From Clostridia bacterium (GTDB lineage Bacteria; Bacillota; Clostridia; Oscillospirales; Acutalibacteraceae): a stretch of 39,781 nt of DNA. Positions within the stretch are counted from its first letter, which is position 1, and every line of letters begins with the position of its first letter. The stretch covers positions 1 through 39,781 of the forward strand of contig JAFQRA010000032.1 in the NCBI GenBank assembly GCA_017410325.1, written 5' to 3'. Of the stretch, positions 25,168 to 32,317 are shown piece by piece. The notes below the pieces were generated by a model, which worked only from the letters and a program-made list of their open reading frames with translations, had not been told where the DNA came from and ran no database searches. A program made the position numbers and the translations under genes.

Positions 25168-25213
25168 TTGCGGCACACGGTTTCTAATCCCCAACCCCGT
25201 GTCACAAGGTGAC
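25168..25213 (+). promoter_or_regulatory. Structured pgi leader with overlapping hairpins
   Basis: ACACGG (25175-25180) can pair with CCGTGT (25197-25202), while GTCAC (25201-25205) can pair with GTGAC (25209-25213). The two stems share bases 201-202 and so are mutually exclusive; the second covers part of the AAGGTGA ribosome binding site. A 14-codon frame from TTG 25168 runs through this region to TGA 25212, but its AAGGAG is only three bases away, so it may be chance. Confidence 0.3.
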
Positions 25214-25220
25214 CAAATCT

Positions 25221-26558
25221 ATGTCAATCAAGCTCAATGTTTCTTACGCAGGTGCTGCTGCTGCCCAAAGCGCACTCAACTCAATCGAAAAAGATATTCT
25301 TTCAGCACACGAAGCTCTGCACAACGGTACGGGTGCAGGCTCCGATTTCCTCGGCTGGCTCGACCTGCCCGTCAATTACGACAAGGCAGAGTTTGAGGCC
25401 ATCAAGGCTGCGGCTGAAAAAATCAAGGCAGATTCAAAGGCTCTCGTCGTTATCGGCATCGGCGGCTCATACCTCGGTGCAAGAGCGGCTATCGAATTCT
25501 GCAAGGGCAATAACTACAATCTTCTGGCAAAGGACACACCGCAGATTTTCTTTACCGGCAACACAATCAGCGCTGACTCCGTTTCCGAGGTTATGCAGCT
25601 TATCGACGGTAAGGATTTCTCAATAAATGTCATCTCCAAGAGCGGTACTACAACCGAGCCCGCAGTTGCTTTCCGCGTTTTCAAGGAAATTCTTGAAGCA
25701 AAGTACGGCAGGGAAGAGGCTGCGAAGCGAATCTACGTCACAACCGATAAGGCAAGGGGTACGCTCAAGTCCCTTGCAGACAAAGAGGGCTATCAGACCT
25801 TTGTTGTCCCCGACGACGTAGGCGGCAGGTATTCCGTTCTTACCGCTGTCGGTCTTCTCCCGATTGCTGCGGCAGGTATCGATATCGATTCCCTTATGAA
25901 GGGTGCACAGGACGCACGCGAAAAGTATTCCGTTGCTTCCCTCGATAACGATTGCTATAAGTACGCCGCCGTACGCAACCTGCTTTACCGCTCGGGTAAA
26001 AGCATAGAAATGTACGTCAGCTACGAGCCGGCTTTCACTCTTATGAACGAGTGGCTCAAGCAGCTTTACGGCGAAAGCGAAGGCAAGCAGCTCAAGGGCA
26101 TTTATCCTTCCTCAGCGATTTATTCTACCGACCTTCACTCACTCGGCCAGTACGTCCAGCAGGGCGAAAGGCTGATGTTTGAAACGGTGGTATATGTCGA
26201 TAAATCCAAGGCAGATGTCAATATAAAGGAAGACCCCGAAAATGTTGACGGCCTTAACTTCCTCGCAGGCAAGACGGTTTCCTTCGTAAACCGCAAGGCA
26301 TTCGAGGGCACGCTTTTGGCACACACGGACGGCGATGTTCCCAACATCGTGCTTGAAATTCCCGAAATGAACGAGTATGTTCTGGGCGAGCTTATCTTCT
26401 TCTTTGAAAAGGCTTGTGCAATTTCAGGTTATGTTCTGGGAGTAAACCCGTTTGACCAGCCCGGTGTCGAAAGCTATAAGAAAAATATGTTTGCGTTGCT
26501 CGGTAAACCCGGCTACGAGGACATGAAGGCTGAGCTGGAAGCAAAACTTAACAGATAA
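25221..26558 (+). CDS. pgi: Glucose-6-phosphate isomerase
   Basis: 445 residues, the length of the Bacillus/Clostridia PGI. Two SIS domains are present, with [15 protein letters not shown] near 78, the signature [18 protein letters not shown] and [15 protein letters not shown] at the C-terminus. It interconverts glucose-6-phosphate and fructose-6-phosphate in glycolysis. ATG 25221 is used because AAGGTGA lies eight bases upstream; an in-frame GTG at 25209 is the alternative. It has its own promoter and a structured leader. A small P-loop gene follows 19 bp downstream and is probably co-transcribed. Confidence 0.96.
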   Translation: MSIKLNVSYAGAAAAQSALNSIEKDILSAHEALHNGTGAGSDFLGWLDLPVNYDKAEFEAIKAAAEKIKADSKALVVIGIGGSYLGARAAIEFCKGNNYNLLAKDTPQIFFTGNTISADSVSEVMQLIDGKDFSINVISKSGTTTEPAVAFRVFKEILEAKYGREEAAKRIYVTTDKARGTLKSLADKEGYQTFVVPDDVGGRYSVLTAVGLLPIAAAGIDIDSLMKGAQDAREKYSVASLDNDCYKYAAVRNLLYRSGKSIEMYVSYEPAFTLMNEWLKQLYGESEGKQLKGIYPSSAIYSTDLHSLGQYVQQGERLMFETVVYVDKSKADVNIKEDPENVDGLNFLAGKTVSFVNRKAFEGTLLAHTDGDVPNIVLEIPEMNEYVLGELIFFFEKACAISGYVLGVNPFDQPGVESYKKNMFALLGKPGYEDMKAELEAKLNR

Positions 26559-26577
26559 AATAAAGGAGCGAATTACT

Positions 26578-26994
26578 ATGGTAAAACTTATTCTCGGTCA
26601 CAAGGGTGCAGGTAAAACAAAGAAGCTCATCGAGCTTGTCAACGCCGCTGTTGATGCATCAAACGGCAACGTTGTCTGTGTTGAAAAGCAGCCTCTGCTT
26701 ACTCTCAACATCACACACCGTGCAAGACTTACAGCGACCGACGACTATAAAGTAAGCGGTTACGATGCATTCTACGGCTTCCTCGCAGGTATCTGCGCAA
26801 GAGACCACGATATCACCGATATTTTTGTTGATGCAACACTCCGTATCGGCGGCAGAGATTACGAAGAGCTTGCTGCCTTCCTTGCAAAGGTAAACGAGCT
26901 TTCCAAGCTTACGGAGCACGATATCACGTTCACTGTTTCCGCTGATAAGGAAGAAATTCCCGCAAGCGTATTTGATTTCGCCGAAGTTCTGTAA
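26578..26994 (+). CDS. Small P-loop protein of unknown function
   Basis: 138 residues. It begins MVKLILGHKGAGKTKKLIEL, a clear Walker A motif (residues 7-14). A candidate Walker B is DIFVDATLRI near 81, where a Glu is lacking. The protein is short for an ATPase and ends after one alpha/beta core. I do not recognise a named family. Possible roles include nucleotide binding or regulation; no function can be assigned. The RBS AAGGAG is seven to eight bases upstream, and the gene lies 19 bp after pgi. Confidence 0.7.
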   Translation: MVKLILGHKGAGKTKKLIELVNAAVDASNGNVVCVEKQPLLTLNITHRARLTATDDYKVSGYDAFYGFLAGICARDHDITDIFVDATLRIGGRDYEELAAFLAKVNELSKLTEHDITFTVSADKEEIPASVFDFAEVL

Positions 26995-27009
26995 AATATA
27001 AAATTTTTC

Positions 27010-27038
27010 TTGACAAAGCGCAATTAAAACAGTATAAT
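27010..27038 (+). promoter_or_regulatory. Consensus promoter of yceD-rpmF
   Basis: TTGACA (27010-27015), exactly 17 bp, TATAAT (27033-27038): both boxes match the vegetative consensus fully, as expected for a ribosomal protein operon. Confidence 0.9.
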
Positions 27039-27073
27039 GTTCTCTGCGTGTTATCCTAACGGAGGTTTAAAAG

Positions 27074-27577
27074 GTGTTTTTAGAGCTTGAACCGATTTTT
27101 AATAACATAGGCGAAAAGCTTGAGTTCGATTACGAGCTTGATTTATCGGGTATCGATATCGCAACCTACTATCCCCTTCCCACTCCCGTCAGGGTTAAGG
27201 GCGGCGTGTTCAACAGGGCAGGCGTTGTAACCCTGCTTGCCGACACAAGCTTTACTTATTCCGCCCCGTGCGATTTATGCGCACAGCACACAGAAAAAAA
27301 TCTTTCTATCCCCGTGGACCACGTTCTGGTCACCTCGCTCAATAACGAAGATAACGACGAGCTCATTCTTGTCGATTCGCTTCGCTTCAACCTTGATGAG
27401 CTGGTGACGGAGGATATTTTGCTCGGCTTGCCGACAAGGCATCTGTGCAAGGAAGATTGCAAGGGTGTTTGTCAGTATTGCGGCAAAAACCTTAATCACG
27501 ACTCATGCAGCTGTTCCGCCCCGCTTGACCCGCGTCTTGCGGTTTTAAGGCAGCTGTTGGATAATAACGATGAGTAG
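27074..27577 (+). CDS. yceD: YceD/DUF177 family protein
   Basis: 167 residues. The DUF177 fold carries paired cysteines at SAPCDLCAQ and a C-terminal cluster CKEDCKGVCQYCGKN followed by CSC, which suggests zinc binding. In bacteria yceD precedes rpmF, and the protein is linked to 23S rRNA accumulation. The GTG start at 27074 has GGAGG eight bases upstream. It is co-transcribed with rpmF from a consensus promoter; rpmF starts 30 bp after its stop. Confidence 0.93.
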   Translation: MFLELEPIFNNIGEKLEFDYELDLSGIDIATYYPLPTPVRVKGGVFNRAGVVTLLADTSFTYSAPCDLCAQHTEKNLSIPVDHVLVTSLNNEDNDELILVDSLRFNLDELVTEDILLGLPTRHLCKEDCKGVCQYCGKNLNHDSCSCSAPLDPRLAVLRQLLDNNDE

Positions 27578-27607
27578 AAGTTACACAGCAACAAGGAGGT
27601 TGGCGAA

Positions 27608-27790
27608 ATGGCAGTTCCGAAGAGAAGAGTCTCAAAGGCAAGAAGAGACAAGAGACGCAGCAGCGTATGGAAGCTTAATGCACCTGAGCTGGTCAAGTGC
27701 CCCAAGTGCGGCGAATACAAGAGACCGCACAGACTGTGTGCTAATTGTGGTTACTACAATGGCAGACAGGTAGTTGAAACAGAGGCATAA
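27608..27790 (+). CDS. rpmF: 50S ribosomal protein L32
   Basis: 60 residues beginning [17 protein letters not shown]. The zinc-ribbon cysteines are intact (CPKCGEY ... CANCGYYNG), so this is the zinc-binding C+ form. AAGGAGG lies ten bases upstream. It follows yceD and ends in a hairpin terminator at 27803. Confidence 0.97.
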   Translation: MAVPKRRVSKARRDKRRSSVWKLNAPELVKCPKCGEYKRPHRLCANCGYYNGRQVVETEA

Positions 27791-27802
27791 GCTTTAGGCT
27801 TT

Positions 27803-27839
27803 AAGGCAGAGAGGTGATTTTGTATCCTCCCTGCCTTTT
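27803..27839 (+). terminator. Intrinsic terminator of yceD-rpmF
   Basis: AAGGCAG (27803-27809) pairs with CTGCCTT (27831-27837), with one mismatch then GAGG/CCTC; the loop is 11 nt. TT follows and a further T-run occurs downstream at 27854. Confidence 0.7.
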
Positions 27840-27854
27840 GCTTTTGCGGGCTCT

Positions 27855-27946
27855 TTTTGCGTGTTTCTGCGTTGCTTCAGGCTCGAAATACCTTTGTATT
27901 CCTTCGCCTTTGTGTCTTGAAACACACAAAAATAACCACGCAAAAG
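27855..27946. repeat. 92-bp nested imperfect palindrome
   Basis: The outer arms TTTTGCGTG (27855-27863) and CACGCAAAA (27937-27945) pair perfectly. Inside them GTGTTTC (27861-27867) can pair with GAAACAC (27919-27925), and CGAA-ATAC (27884-27891), loop CTTT, GTAT (27896-27899) pairs with TTCG (27903-27906) past a 3-nt bulge. It is non-coding, lies between the rpmF terminator and the accessory island, and could be a folded RNA, a mobile palindromic element or a cruciform. Confidence 0.55.
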
Positions 27947-27964
27947 ACCTGTATCAGTCTTAAG

Positions 27965-27989
27965 GAAATTAACGGCTTTGACCGTCCCG
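27965..27989 (+). repeat. Degenerate REP copy
   Basis: Aligned without gaps to the 25-bp REP of 29296-29320, this segment keeps 18 of 25 bases, including AACGG, TTGACCGT and the final CCCG. It lies 25 bp upstream of the first island gene. The GTAG head is lost (GAAA), so it is probably an eroded copy. Confidence 0.5.
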
Positions 27990-28014
27990 AATACTAAATC
28001 TTGAGGTGTATTGA

Positions 28015-28692
28015 ATGAGCGTTTTCTGTTGGGATTTTGACGGTACTTTGGCTTATTCCGACCATCTCTGGAGTAACAGCGTTTTCAGAGCACTCAACGA
28101 AACCGTAGAAAACCACACGGTTACATTTCAGGATATACGCCGCTGTAATCAAACGGGCTACACCTGGCACACACCCGAAAGGGATTTTACCGCCTTTGTC
28201 GGTGAGAAATGGTGGGAGCTTATGAATGCCCACTTTTATAACAGCTTTATTTCCTTGGGTATTCCCGAAAAACAGGCGAAAGTCGCAAGCGAAAAGGTGA
28301 GAGGATTTATAATGCTGCCCGAAAACTACACCTTGTTTGCCGATGCGGTAGCCGTTTTGAAGGCAGCAAAGGAAAAGGGACACACAAATATAATTCTTTC
28401 CAATAACTATCCCGAGCTTGAAGTGATAACCGATGCCCTCGGAATTACAAAATACTTCGACAGGCTCGTTGTTTCGGGTATAGTCGGCTATGATAAGCCG
28501 AGAAAAGAAATATTCAATATCGCAAAATCCTTTTATCCCGATGAGAAATTTGTTATGATAGGCGATAACCCGACAGCCGATATCCTCGGCGGCAAAGCTG
28601 CCGGAATGACAACCGTTTTAGTCCATAAAGGCTTCGACCCCAATGCGGATTATTGCTTTGATAATTTAAACGATATAATTTCAATTATGTGA
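28015..28692 (+). CDS. HAD-superfamily hydrolase
   Basis: 225 residues. Motif I DFDGTLAYSD (Asp7, Asp9) is close to the N-terminus, motif II is IILSNNYPE, the motif III lysine is in GYDKPRKEIF and motif IV is FVMIGDNPTADILGG. A helical cap (about 15-95) is tryptophan-rich (YTWHTPERDF, KWWELM). It is likely a phosphatase of unknown substrate. It is the first gene of the accessory island between rpmF and the DUF512 gene, preceded by a degenerate REP. GAGGTG lies six bases upstream. The nucleotidyltransferase gene begins 15 bp later. Confidence 0.86.
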   Translation: MSVFCWDFDGTLAYSDHLWSNSVFRALNETVENHTVTFQDIRRCNQTGYTWHTPERDFTAFVGEKWWELMNAHFYNSFISLGIPEKQAKVASEKVRGFIMLPENYTLFADAVAVLKAAKEKGHTNIILSNNYPELEVITDALGITKYFDRLVVSGIVGYDKPRKEIFNIAKSFYPDEKFVMIGDNPTADILGGKAAGMTTVLVHKGFDPNADYCFDNLNDIISIM

Positions 28693-28707
28693 TTGTGGGG
28701 TGTAACA

Positions 28708-29283
28708 ATGATTAAATCATTTGCAAATGAAGTTTGCGACTTTTTGCGCAGCTTGCCCGAAGTGAAATCGTGCGGCTTGTACGGCAGCGTAAGCGACGAT
28801 ACATACGACGAATATTCCGATATAGATATAGAAATAGATGTATCGGGTGTCGATAACGGTTTGTTCGCAACCCATATCCCCGATATATTATCGAAAGAAT
28901 TTGATGTGATTTTTTACGATTTTGCACCCAGTCTTGCACCGGACAAGTATGTTGTGTCTTTGGCTTTGAATACAGACAACCCGTTTATGATGGTTGATGT
29001 GGCTTGTACCGCAAATCCGCATTGTGATACGGTATCAAAGCAACAGCTTTCAGCTCTCAATAATCTTTGCGACCATACCTTGAAGGTGTTTGTCGCCAAC
29101 TTAAAGCATTTTTTGCGTGGTGTCGATTGTTACGATGATATTAGCAGAATGTATGGCAGGATATTTCGTGACAGAGATGTTTACGATGAAGAACAGATGC
29201 TCAATGCTGTTTACGAATGGCTGCATGAAAACGCAGAACCAAGACACGAGGAGTATATAGCCCGGTTTGAAGATTATATGTAA
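28708..29283 (+). CDS. Nucleotidyltransferase-fold protein
   Basis: 191 residues. The NTase core motif GLYGSVSDDTYDEYSDIDIEI places Gly-Ser at 26-27 and the metal aspartates at 38 and 40. A later VIFYDF may supply the third acid. The C-terminal half is helical, as in aminoglycoside nucleotidyltransferases and AadK-like proteins, but the substrate is unknown. The ATG at 28708 follows GTGGGGTG by six bases. It probably shares a transcript with the HAD gene. A pair of facing REPs lies 13 bp after its stop. Codon use is more AT-rich than in flanking core genes. Confidence 0.8.
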   Translation: MIKSFANEVCDFLRSLPEVKSCGLYGSVSDDTYDEYSDIDIEIDVSGVDNGLFATHIPDILSKEFDVIFYDFAPSLAPDKYVVSLALNTDNPFMMVDVACTANPHCDTVSKQQLSALNNLCDHTLKVFVANLKHFLRGVDCYDDISRMYGRIFRDRDVYDEEQMLNAVYEWLHENAEPRHEEYIARFEDYM

Positions 29284-29295
29284 TTTATTGATAAC

Positions 29296-29320
29296 GTAGG
29301 GAACGGTCTTGACCGTTCCG
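29296..29320 (+). repeat. REP copy 1 (intact, plus orientation)
   Basis: GTAG (29296-29299) heads the palindrome GGAACGGTC - TT - GACCGTTCC, then G. The flank GATAAC precedes it, as at REP copy 3. The head-plus-hairpin form matches bacterial REP sequences mobilised by RAYT transposases. Confidence 0.85.
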
Positions 29321-29346
29321 CCGTAAAAACGATATGATGGTAAAAA

Positions 29347-29371
29347 CGGAACGGTCAAGACCGTTCCCTAC
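29347..29371 (-). repeat. REP copy 2 (intact, minus orientation)
   Basis: The reverse complement is identical over 25 bp to copy 1. Copies 1 and 2 face each other across 26 bp, forming a 76-bp inverted pair like an enterobacterial BIME. Confidence 0.85.
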
Positions 29372-29395
29372 ATTTGTATTTTTGGATGTGATATT

Positions 29396-29815
29396 TTGAT
29401 AATACGTAATATGTTACCGTCCGATTATGACGATATGATGAAAATGTGGACAAGCTCTCCCGATATCGGGGTTAATCCCGACGATTCGAGAGAGTATATT
29501 GAAAAATTTCTTGTTCGTAATCCGAACACAAACTTTGTTGCTGTTGAAAACGGTAAAATTATCGGAACGGTAATGGCTGGACACGACGGTTACAGAGGTT
29601 ATATACATCACACCTGTGTAGTTGAGGAATTCCGTGGAAACGGTATTGGTGCTTCTTTGGTTAAGCAAGCAGTAGAAGCCGTAAAAGCGGAAGGCATAAA
29701 CAAGGTGTTCTTGGTTGTTTTCAAAACCAATGAAAAAGGCAATGCTTTTTGGGAAAAGCAGGGCTTTAAAATCCGTGAGGATTTATACTATCGTGATCTG
29801 AGAATAAATAATTAA
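29396..29815 (+). CDS. GNAT-family N-acetyltransferase
   Basis: 139 residues, a single GNAT domain. It starts IIRNMLPSDYDDMMKMW, has HTCVVEEFRGNGIGASLVKQAV as the acetyl-CoA loop (R-x-x-G-x-G), and ends with FWEKQGFKIREDLYYRDL. The organisation resembles small RimI-like or antibiotic/polyamine acetyltransferases; the substrate is unknown. The start is TTG 29396, supported by GGATGTG upstream and because the first beta strand (IIRNM) needs it. It lies between the REP pair and REP copy 3, inside the accessory island. Confidence 0.86.
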   Translation: MIIRNMLPSDYDDMMKMWTSSPDIGVNPDDSREYIEKFLVRNPNTNFVAVENGKIIGTVMAGHDGYRGYIHHTCVVEEFRGNGIGASLVKQAVEAVKAEGINKVFLVVFKTNEKGNAFWEKQGFKIREDLYYRDLRINN

Positions 29816-29872
29816 TAAACCTAACATAAAATATATAGCTTTTTATGAAATATATTTAACCTTAATGATAAC

Positions 29873-29897
29873 GTAGGGAACGGTCTTGACTGTTCCG
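29873..29897 (+). repeat. REP copy 3 (one substitution, plus orientation)
   Basis: GTAG (29873-29876) then GGAACGGTC - TT - GACTGTTCC and G; one C-to-T change keeps a G-U pair in RNA. It lies 13 bp upstream of the RAYT start codon, next to its ribosome binding site. Confidence 0.8.
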
Positions 29898-29910
29898 AAA
29901 AGGTGAAAAT

Positions 29911-30384
29911 ATGGAGCTGCCTAAAAGAAAACTGCCGAGACTTTCGGGTTACGATTATTCGAGCGAAAACTATTATTCTGTGACTATATGCACACACAAT
30001 AAAAAATGTATTTTCGGTATGCCTGATAATCCTACGGTTTGCGGAAAAATAGCAGAAGAACATCTGTTGAACATAGAAAAACATTATGAGGGGATACAAA
30101 TAGACAGATATGTCGTAATGCCCAATCACATTCACGCTATCGTTGTAATTGGCTGCGACCCCGAGGCGGAACGGTCAAGACCGTTCCCTACACTGGATAC
30201 TGTACTTGGGCTGTATAAATCAGGTGTTTCTCGTGAAATTCACAAAATATTTCCCGAAATAAAAGTGTGGCAAAAATCATATTTTGATGAAATAATCAGA
30301 AATAAGGAAGCTTATAAAGAAATTTGCCGGTATATAGACGAAAATCCTTTGAAATGGGAAATATCAAAAGGTAATGACCATTAA
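29911..30384 (+). CDS. REP-associated tyrosine transposase (RAYT, Y1/IS200-like)
   Basis: 157 residues of the Y1_Tnp superfamily. It opens with RLSGYDYSSENYYSVTICTHN. The HUH motif lies in VMPNHIHAIVVI (His73, His75). A nucleophile candidate is Tyr102 in LGLYKSGVSREI, and the C-terminal signature is WQKSYFDEIIRNKEAY then YIDENPLKW. Such proteins nick and join ssDNA at GTAG-headed REP hairpins. REP copies 3 and 5 flank the gene, and an intact REP (copy 4) lies inside it, encoding residues 86-94 in frame. Whether this copy is active cannot be judged from sequence, but no stop or frameshift is seen. AGGTG precedes the ATG. Confidence 0.9.
   Translation: MELPKRKLPRLSGYDYSSENYYSVTICTHNKKCIFGMPDNPTVCGKIAEEHLLNIEKHYEGIQIDRYVVMPNHIHAIVVIGCDPEAERSRPFPTLDTVLGLYKSGVSREIHKIFPEIKVWQKSYFDEIIRNKEAYKEICRYIDENPLKWEISKGNDH
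30167..30191 (-). repeat. REP copy 4 inside the RAYT coding sequence
   Basis: The reverse complement is identical over 25 bp to copies 1 and 2. It falls on codons 86-94 of the transposase, read as A-E-R-S-R-P-F-P-T, in the variable loop between the HUH motif and the YKS helix. Confidence 0.85.
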
Positions 30385-30409
30385 AATGTAATCAATGTAA
30401 TTTTATAAC

Positions 30410-30432
30410 GTAGGAACGATCTTGACTGTTCC
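30410..30432 (+). repeat. REP copy 5 (degenerate, plus orientation)
   Basis: GTAG (30410-30413) then GAACGATC - TT - GACTGTTCC: one base is deleted and two are substituted relative to copy 1. The ATAAC flank is retained. It lies 26 bp after the RAYT stop and 38 bp before the DinB gene. Confidence 0.7.
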
Positions 30433-30469
30433 AAAAAGATTGAGCAGGCTTTATTAAAGAGGTGTAACT

Positions 30470-30973
30470 ATGGCTGACGAGTTGGTAAATGCTATAAAGC
30501 AGAATGTCAATGCGTTGTTTACCAATGCCGACATAATGCTTCAAACCTGTGATATGGACTATATACTTTGTGATTTGCCCGTTTGGAAGCACGTTTATCA
30601 TACGTTTCACTCGCTTGACCAATGGTTTATAAATCCCAAAAAGTATAGTGAGCCTGACTTTCATATCGAGGGTTTAAATTCGCTTAATGAGTTCAGCGAA
30701 ATATCTCTTTCAAGAGAACAGCTTTCAGATTATCTTGAAAGCATAAAGACAAAAATTAATGCATATCTTGAAACGCTTAATGACGATATGCTTTCCGAAA
30801 TACCAACGGGATGTAAAACCAACCGTTTGGGTTTGATATTATCTCAATTAAGACATTTTTATGCACATTTGGGTAATATCAATGCAACAACAATAATTGA
30901 AACAAATAAATGGCCTCGTGTGGTTGGTATTACAGGTAAGAGCGGTAAATCAACATCAGGGCTGTTTGAATAA
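30470..30973 (+). CDS. DinB-like four-helix protein
   Basis: 167 residues, predicted all-helical. WKHVYHTFHSLDQWF near 44-58 and LSQLRHFYAHLGNI near 128-141 carry the histidines expected of the DinB/YfiT metal site. The family includes metal-dependent thiol S-transferases and damage-induced proteins; the substrate is unknown. The C-terminus ends in a short Gly/Ser/Lys tail. GAGGTG lies seven bases upstream of the ATG. It is the last gene of the accessory island, visibly AT-richer than the DUF512 gene that follows. Confidence 0.75.
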   Translation: MADELVNAIKQNVNALFTNADIMLQTCDMDYILCDLPVWKHVYHTFHSLDQWFINPKKYSEPDFHIEGLNSLNEFSEISLSREQLSDYLESIKTKINAYLETLNDDMLSEIPTGCKTNRLGLILSQLRHFYAHLGNINATTIIETNKWPRVVGITGKSGKSTSGLFE

Positions 30974-31008
30974 CGCAGTATTAATGCATATAAAGGCAGG
31001 TGACGTGT

Positions 31009-32316
31009 ATGTCGGTTAAAATTTCAGGCGTGGAACACGATTCAATTCTCAATAAAAAAATATCCGCAGGGGACACGCTTGTTGCCGTAAATTCCCACGA
31101 AATCAACGATGTGCTTGATTACCGTTTTTACACGAGCGCCTGCAAATTAAAGCTCGAAATCGAAACAGAAAAGGGTAAACGCCGCACCGTTAAGGTCAAA
31201 AAAGGCGAGTATGACGATTTGGGGCTGTGCTTTGAAACCTACCTTATGGACAAGCACCACTCCTGCAAAAACAAGTGCATTTTTTGCTTTATCGACCAGA
31301 TGCCCAAAGGAATGCGTGAAAGCCTCTATTTTAAGGATGACGATTCCCGTCTTTCCTTCCTTTTCGGCAATTACATAACCCTTACAAACCTCACGGACAA
31401 GGACATTGACCGCATTATTGAAATGCACATAAGCCCCGTCAACGTTTCCGTGCACACGATGAATCCTGCGCTTCGTGTTGAAATGATGAAAAACCCGAAT
31501 TCGGGCACATCACTTCGCTATCTTAACCGATTAGCCGGGGCGGGAATAAAGCTCAACACACAGCTTGTTTTGTGCCCCGGTATTAATGACGGCAAGGAGC
31601 TTGAATTTTCGCTTTCGGAGCTTGGCAAGCTCTATCCCGCAGTGCAGAGTATAGCCTGCGTGCCCGTGGGGCTTACAAAGCACCGTGAGGGTCTGCCTCA
31701 CCTTGATGCTTATAACAAAGAAACCGCATCAAGCGTGATTGATACGGTGGACGATTTCAATATTCATTTCAAATATTACAATAACGAAACCATAGCCTAT
31801 GCGGCGGATGAGTTTTATCTTGCCGCCCAAAGGGAAATACCCTCAGCCGATTATTACGGCGACTATCCTCAGCTTGAAAACGGCGTTGGTATGTGGCGCT
31901 TGCTCAAGGAAGAATTCACTTCTGCCCTTGAAGCAAACGACTTTACGCCCGAAAAGGGCAGGAAGATTTCCGCCGTTACGGGTACAGCCGCATATCCTTT
32001 GATAAAAGAGCTGGCAAATTCCCTTGAAATAAGGTATAATATAAAAATAAACGTATATGAAGTGAAAAATGCTTTCTTCGGCGAAAGCGTTACCGTTGCA
32101 GGTCTTCTGACCGGTCAGGATATTCTGGCGCAGCTTAAGGACAGGGATTTGGGAACGGAGCTTATAATTCCCGACACTGCCCTGCGTGACGGTGAAGAGG
32201 TTTTTCTGGACGATATGACCGTGGCTCAGCTGAGCGCCGCTCTGGGAGTGCCCGTTATCTCCTGCAAGGCGGACGGATATGAGCTGCTTGACAAATTTTT
32301 GGGAAGGTGTGATTGA
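31009..32316 (+). CDS. DUF512 radical SAM protein with N-terminal PDZ-like domain
   Basis: 435 residues. An N-terminal PDZ-like segment (about 1-75) precedes the radical SAM motif C86-x3-C90-x2-C93 within CKNKCIFCFIDQMPKGMR. The DDSRLSFLFGNYITLTNL block is highly typical of the DUF512 Fe-S oxidoreductases. The C-terminal part (about 300-435) contains VTGTAAYPLI and VPVISCKADGYELLD. The function is unknown; the gene is usually beside der in Clostridia, as here (1 bp gap). The ATG at 31009 has AGGTG seven bases upstream. Confidence 0.9.
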   Translation: MSVKISGVEHDSILNKKISAGDTLVAVNSHEINDVLDYRFYTSACKLKLEIETEKGKRRTVKVKKGEYDDLGLCFETYLMDKHHSCKNKCIFCFIDQMPKGMRESLYFKDDDSRLSFLFGNYITLTNLTDKDIDRIIEMHISPVNVSVHTMNPALRVEMMKNPNSGTSLRYLNRLAGAGIKLNTQLVLCPGINDGKELEFSLSELGKLYPAVQSIACVPVGLTKHREGLPHLDAYNKETASSVIDTVDDFNIHFKYYNNETIAYAADEFYLAAQREIPSADYYGDYPQLENGVGMWRLLKEEFTSALEANDFTPEKGRKISAVTGTAAYPLIKELANSLEIRYNIKINVYEVKNAFFGESVTVAGLLTGQDILAQLKDRDLGTELIIPDTALRDGEEVFLDDMTVAQLSAALGVPVISCKADGYELLDKFLGRCD

Positions 32317-32317
32317 T

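Noticed and set aside
27570-27773. 67-residue frame overlapping rpmF
   Set aside because: It overlaps L32 in another frame; L32 has a strong RBS and intact zinc ribbon.
29296-30432. CRISPR-like array
   Set aside because: The repeats are palindromic, in both orientations, irregularly spaced by genes and lack uniform spacers; they fit REP/RAYT biology.
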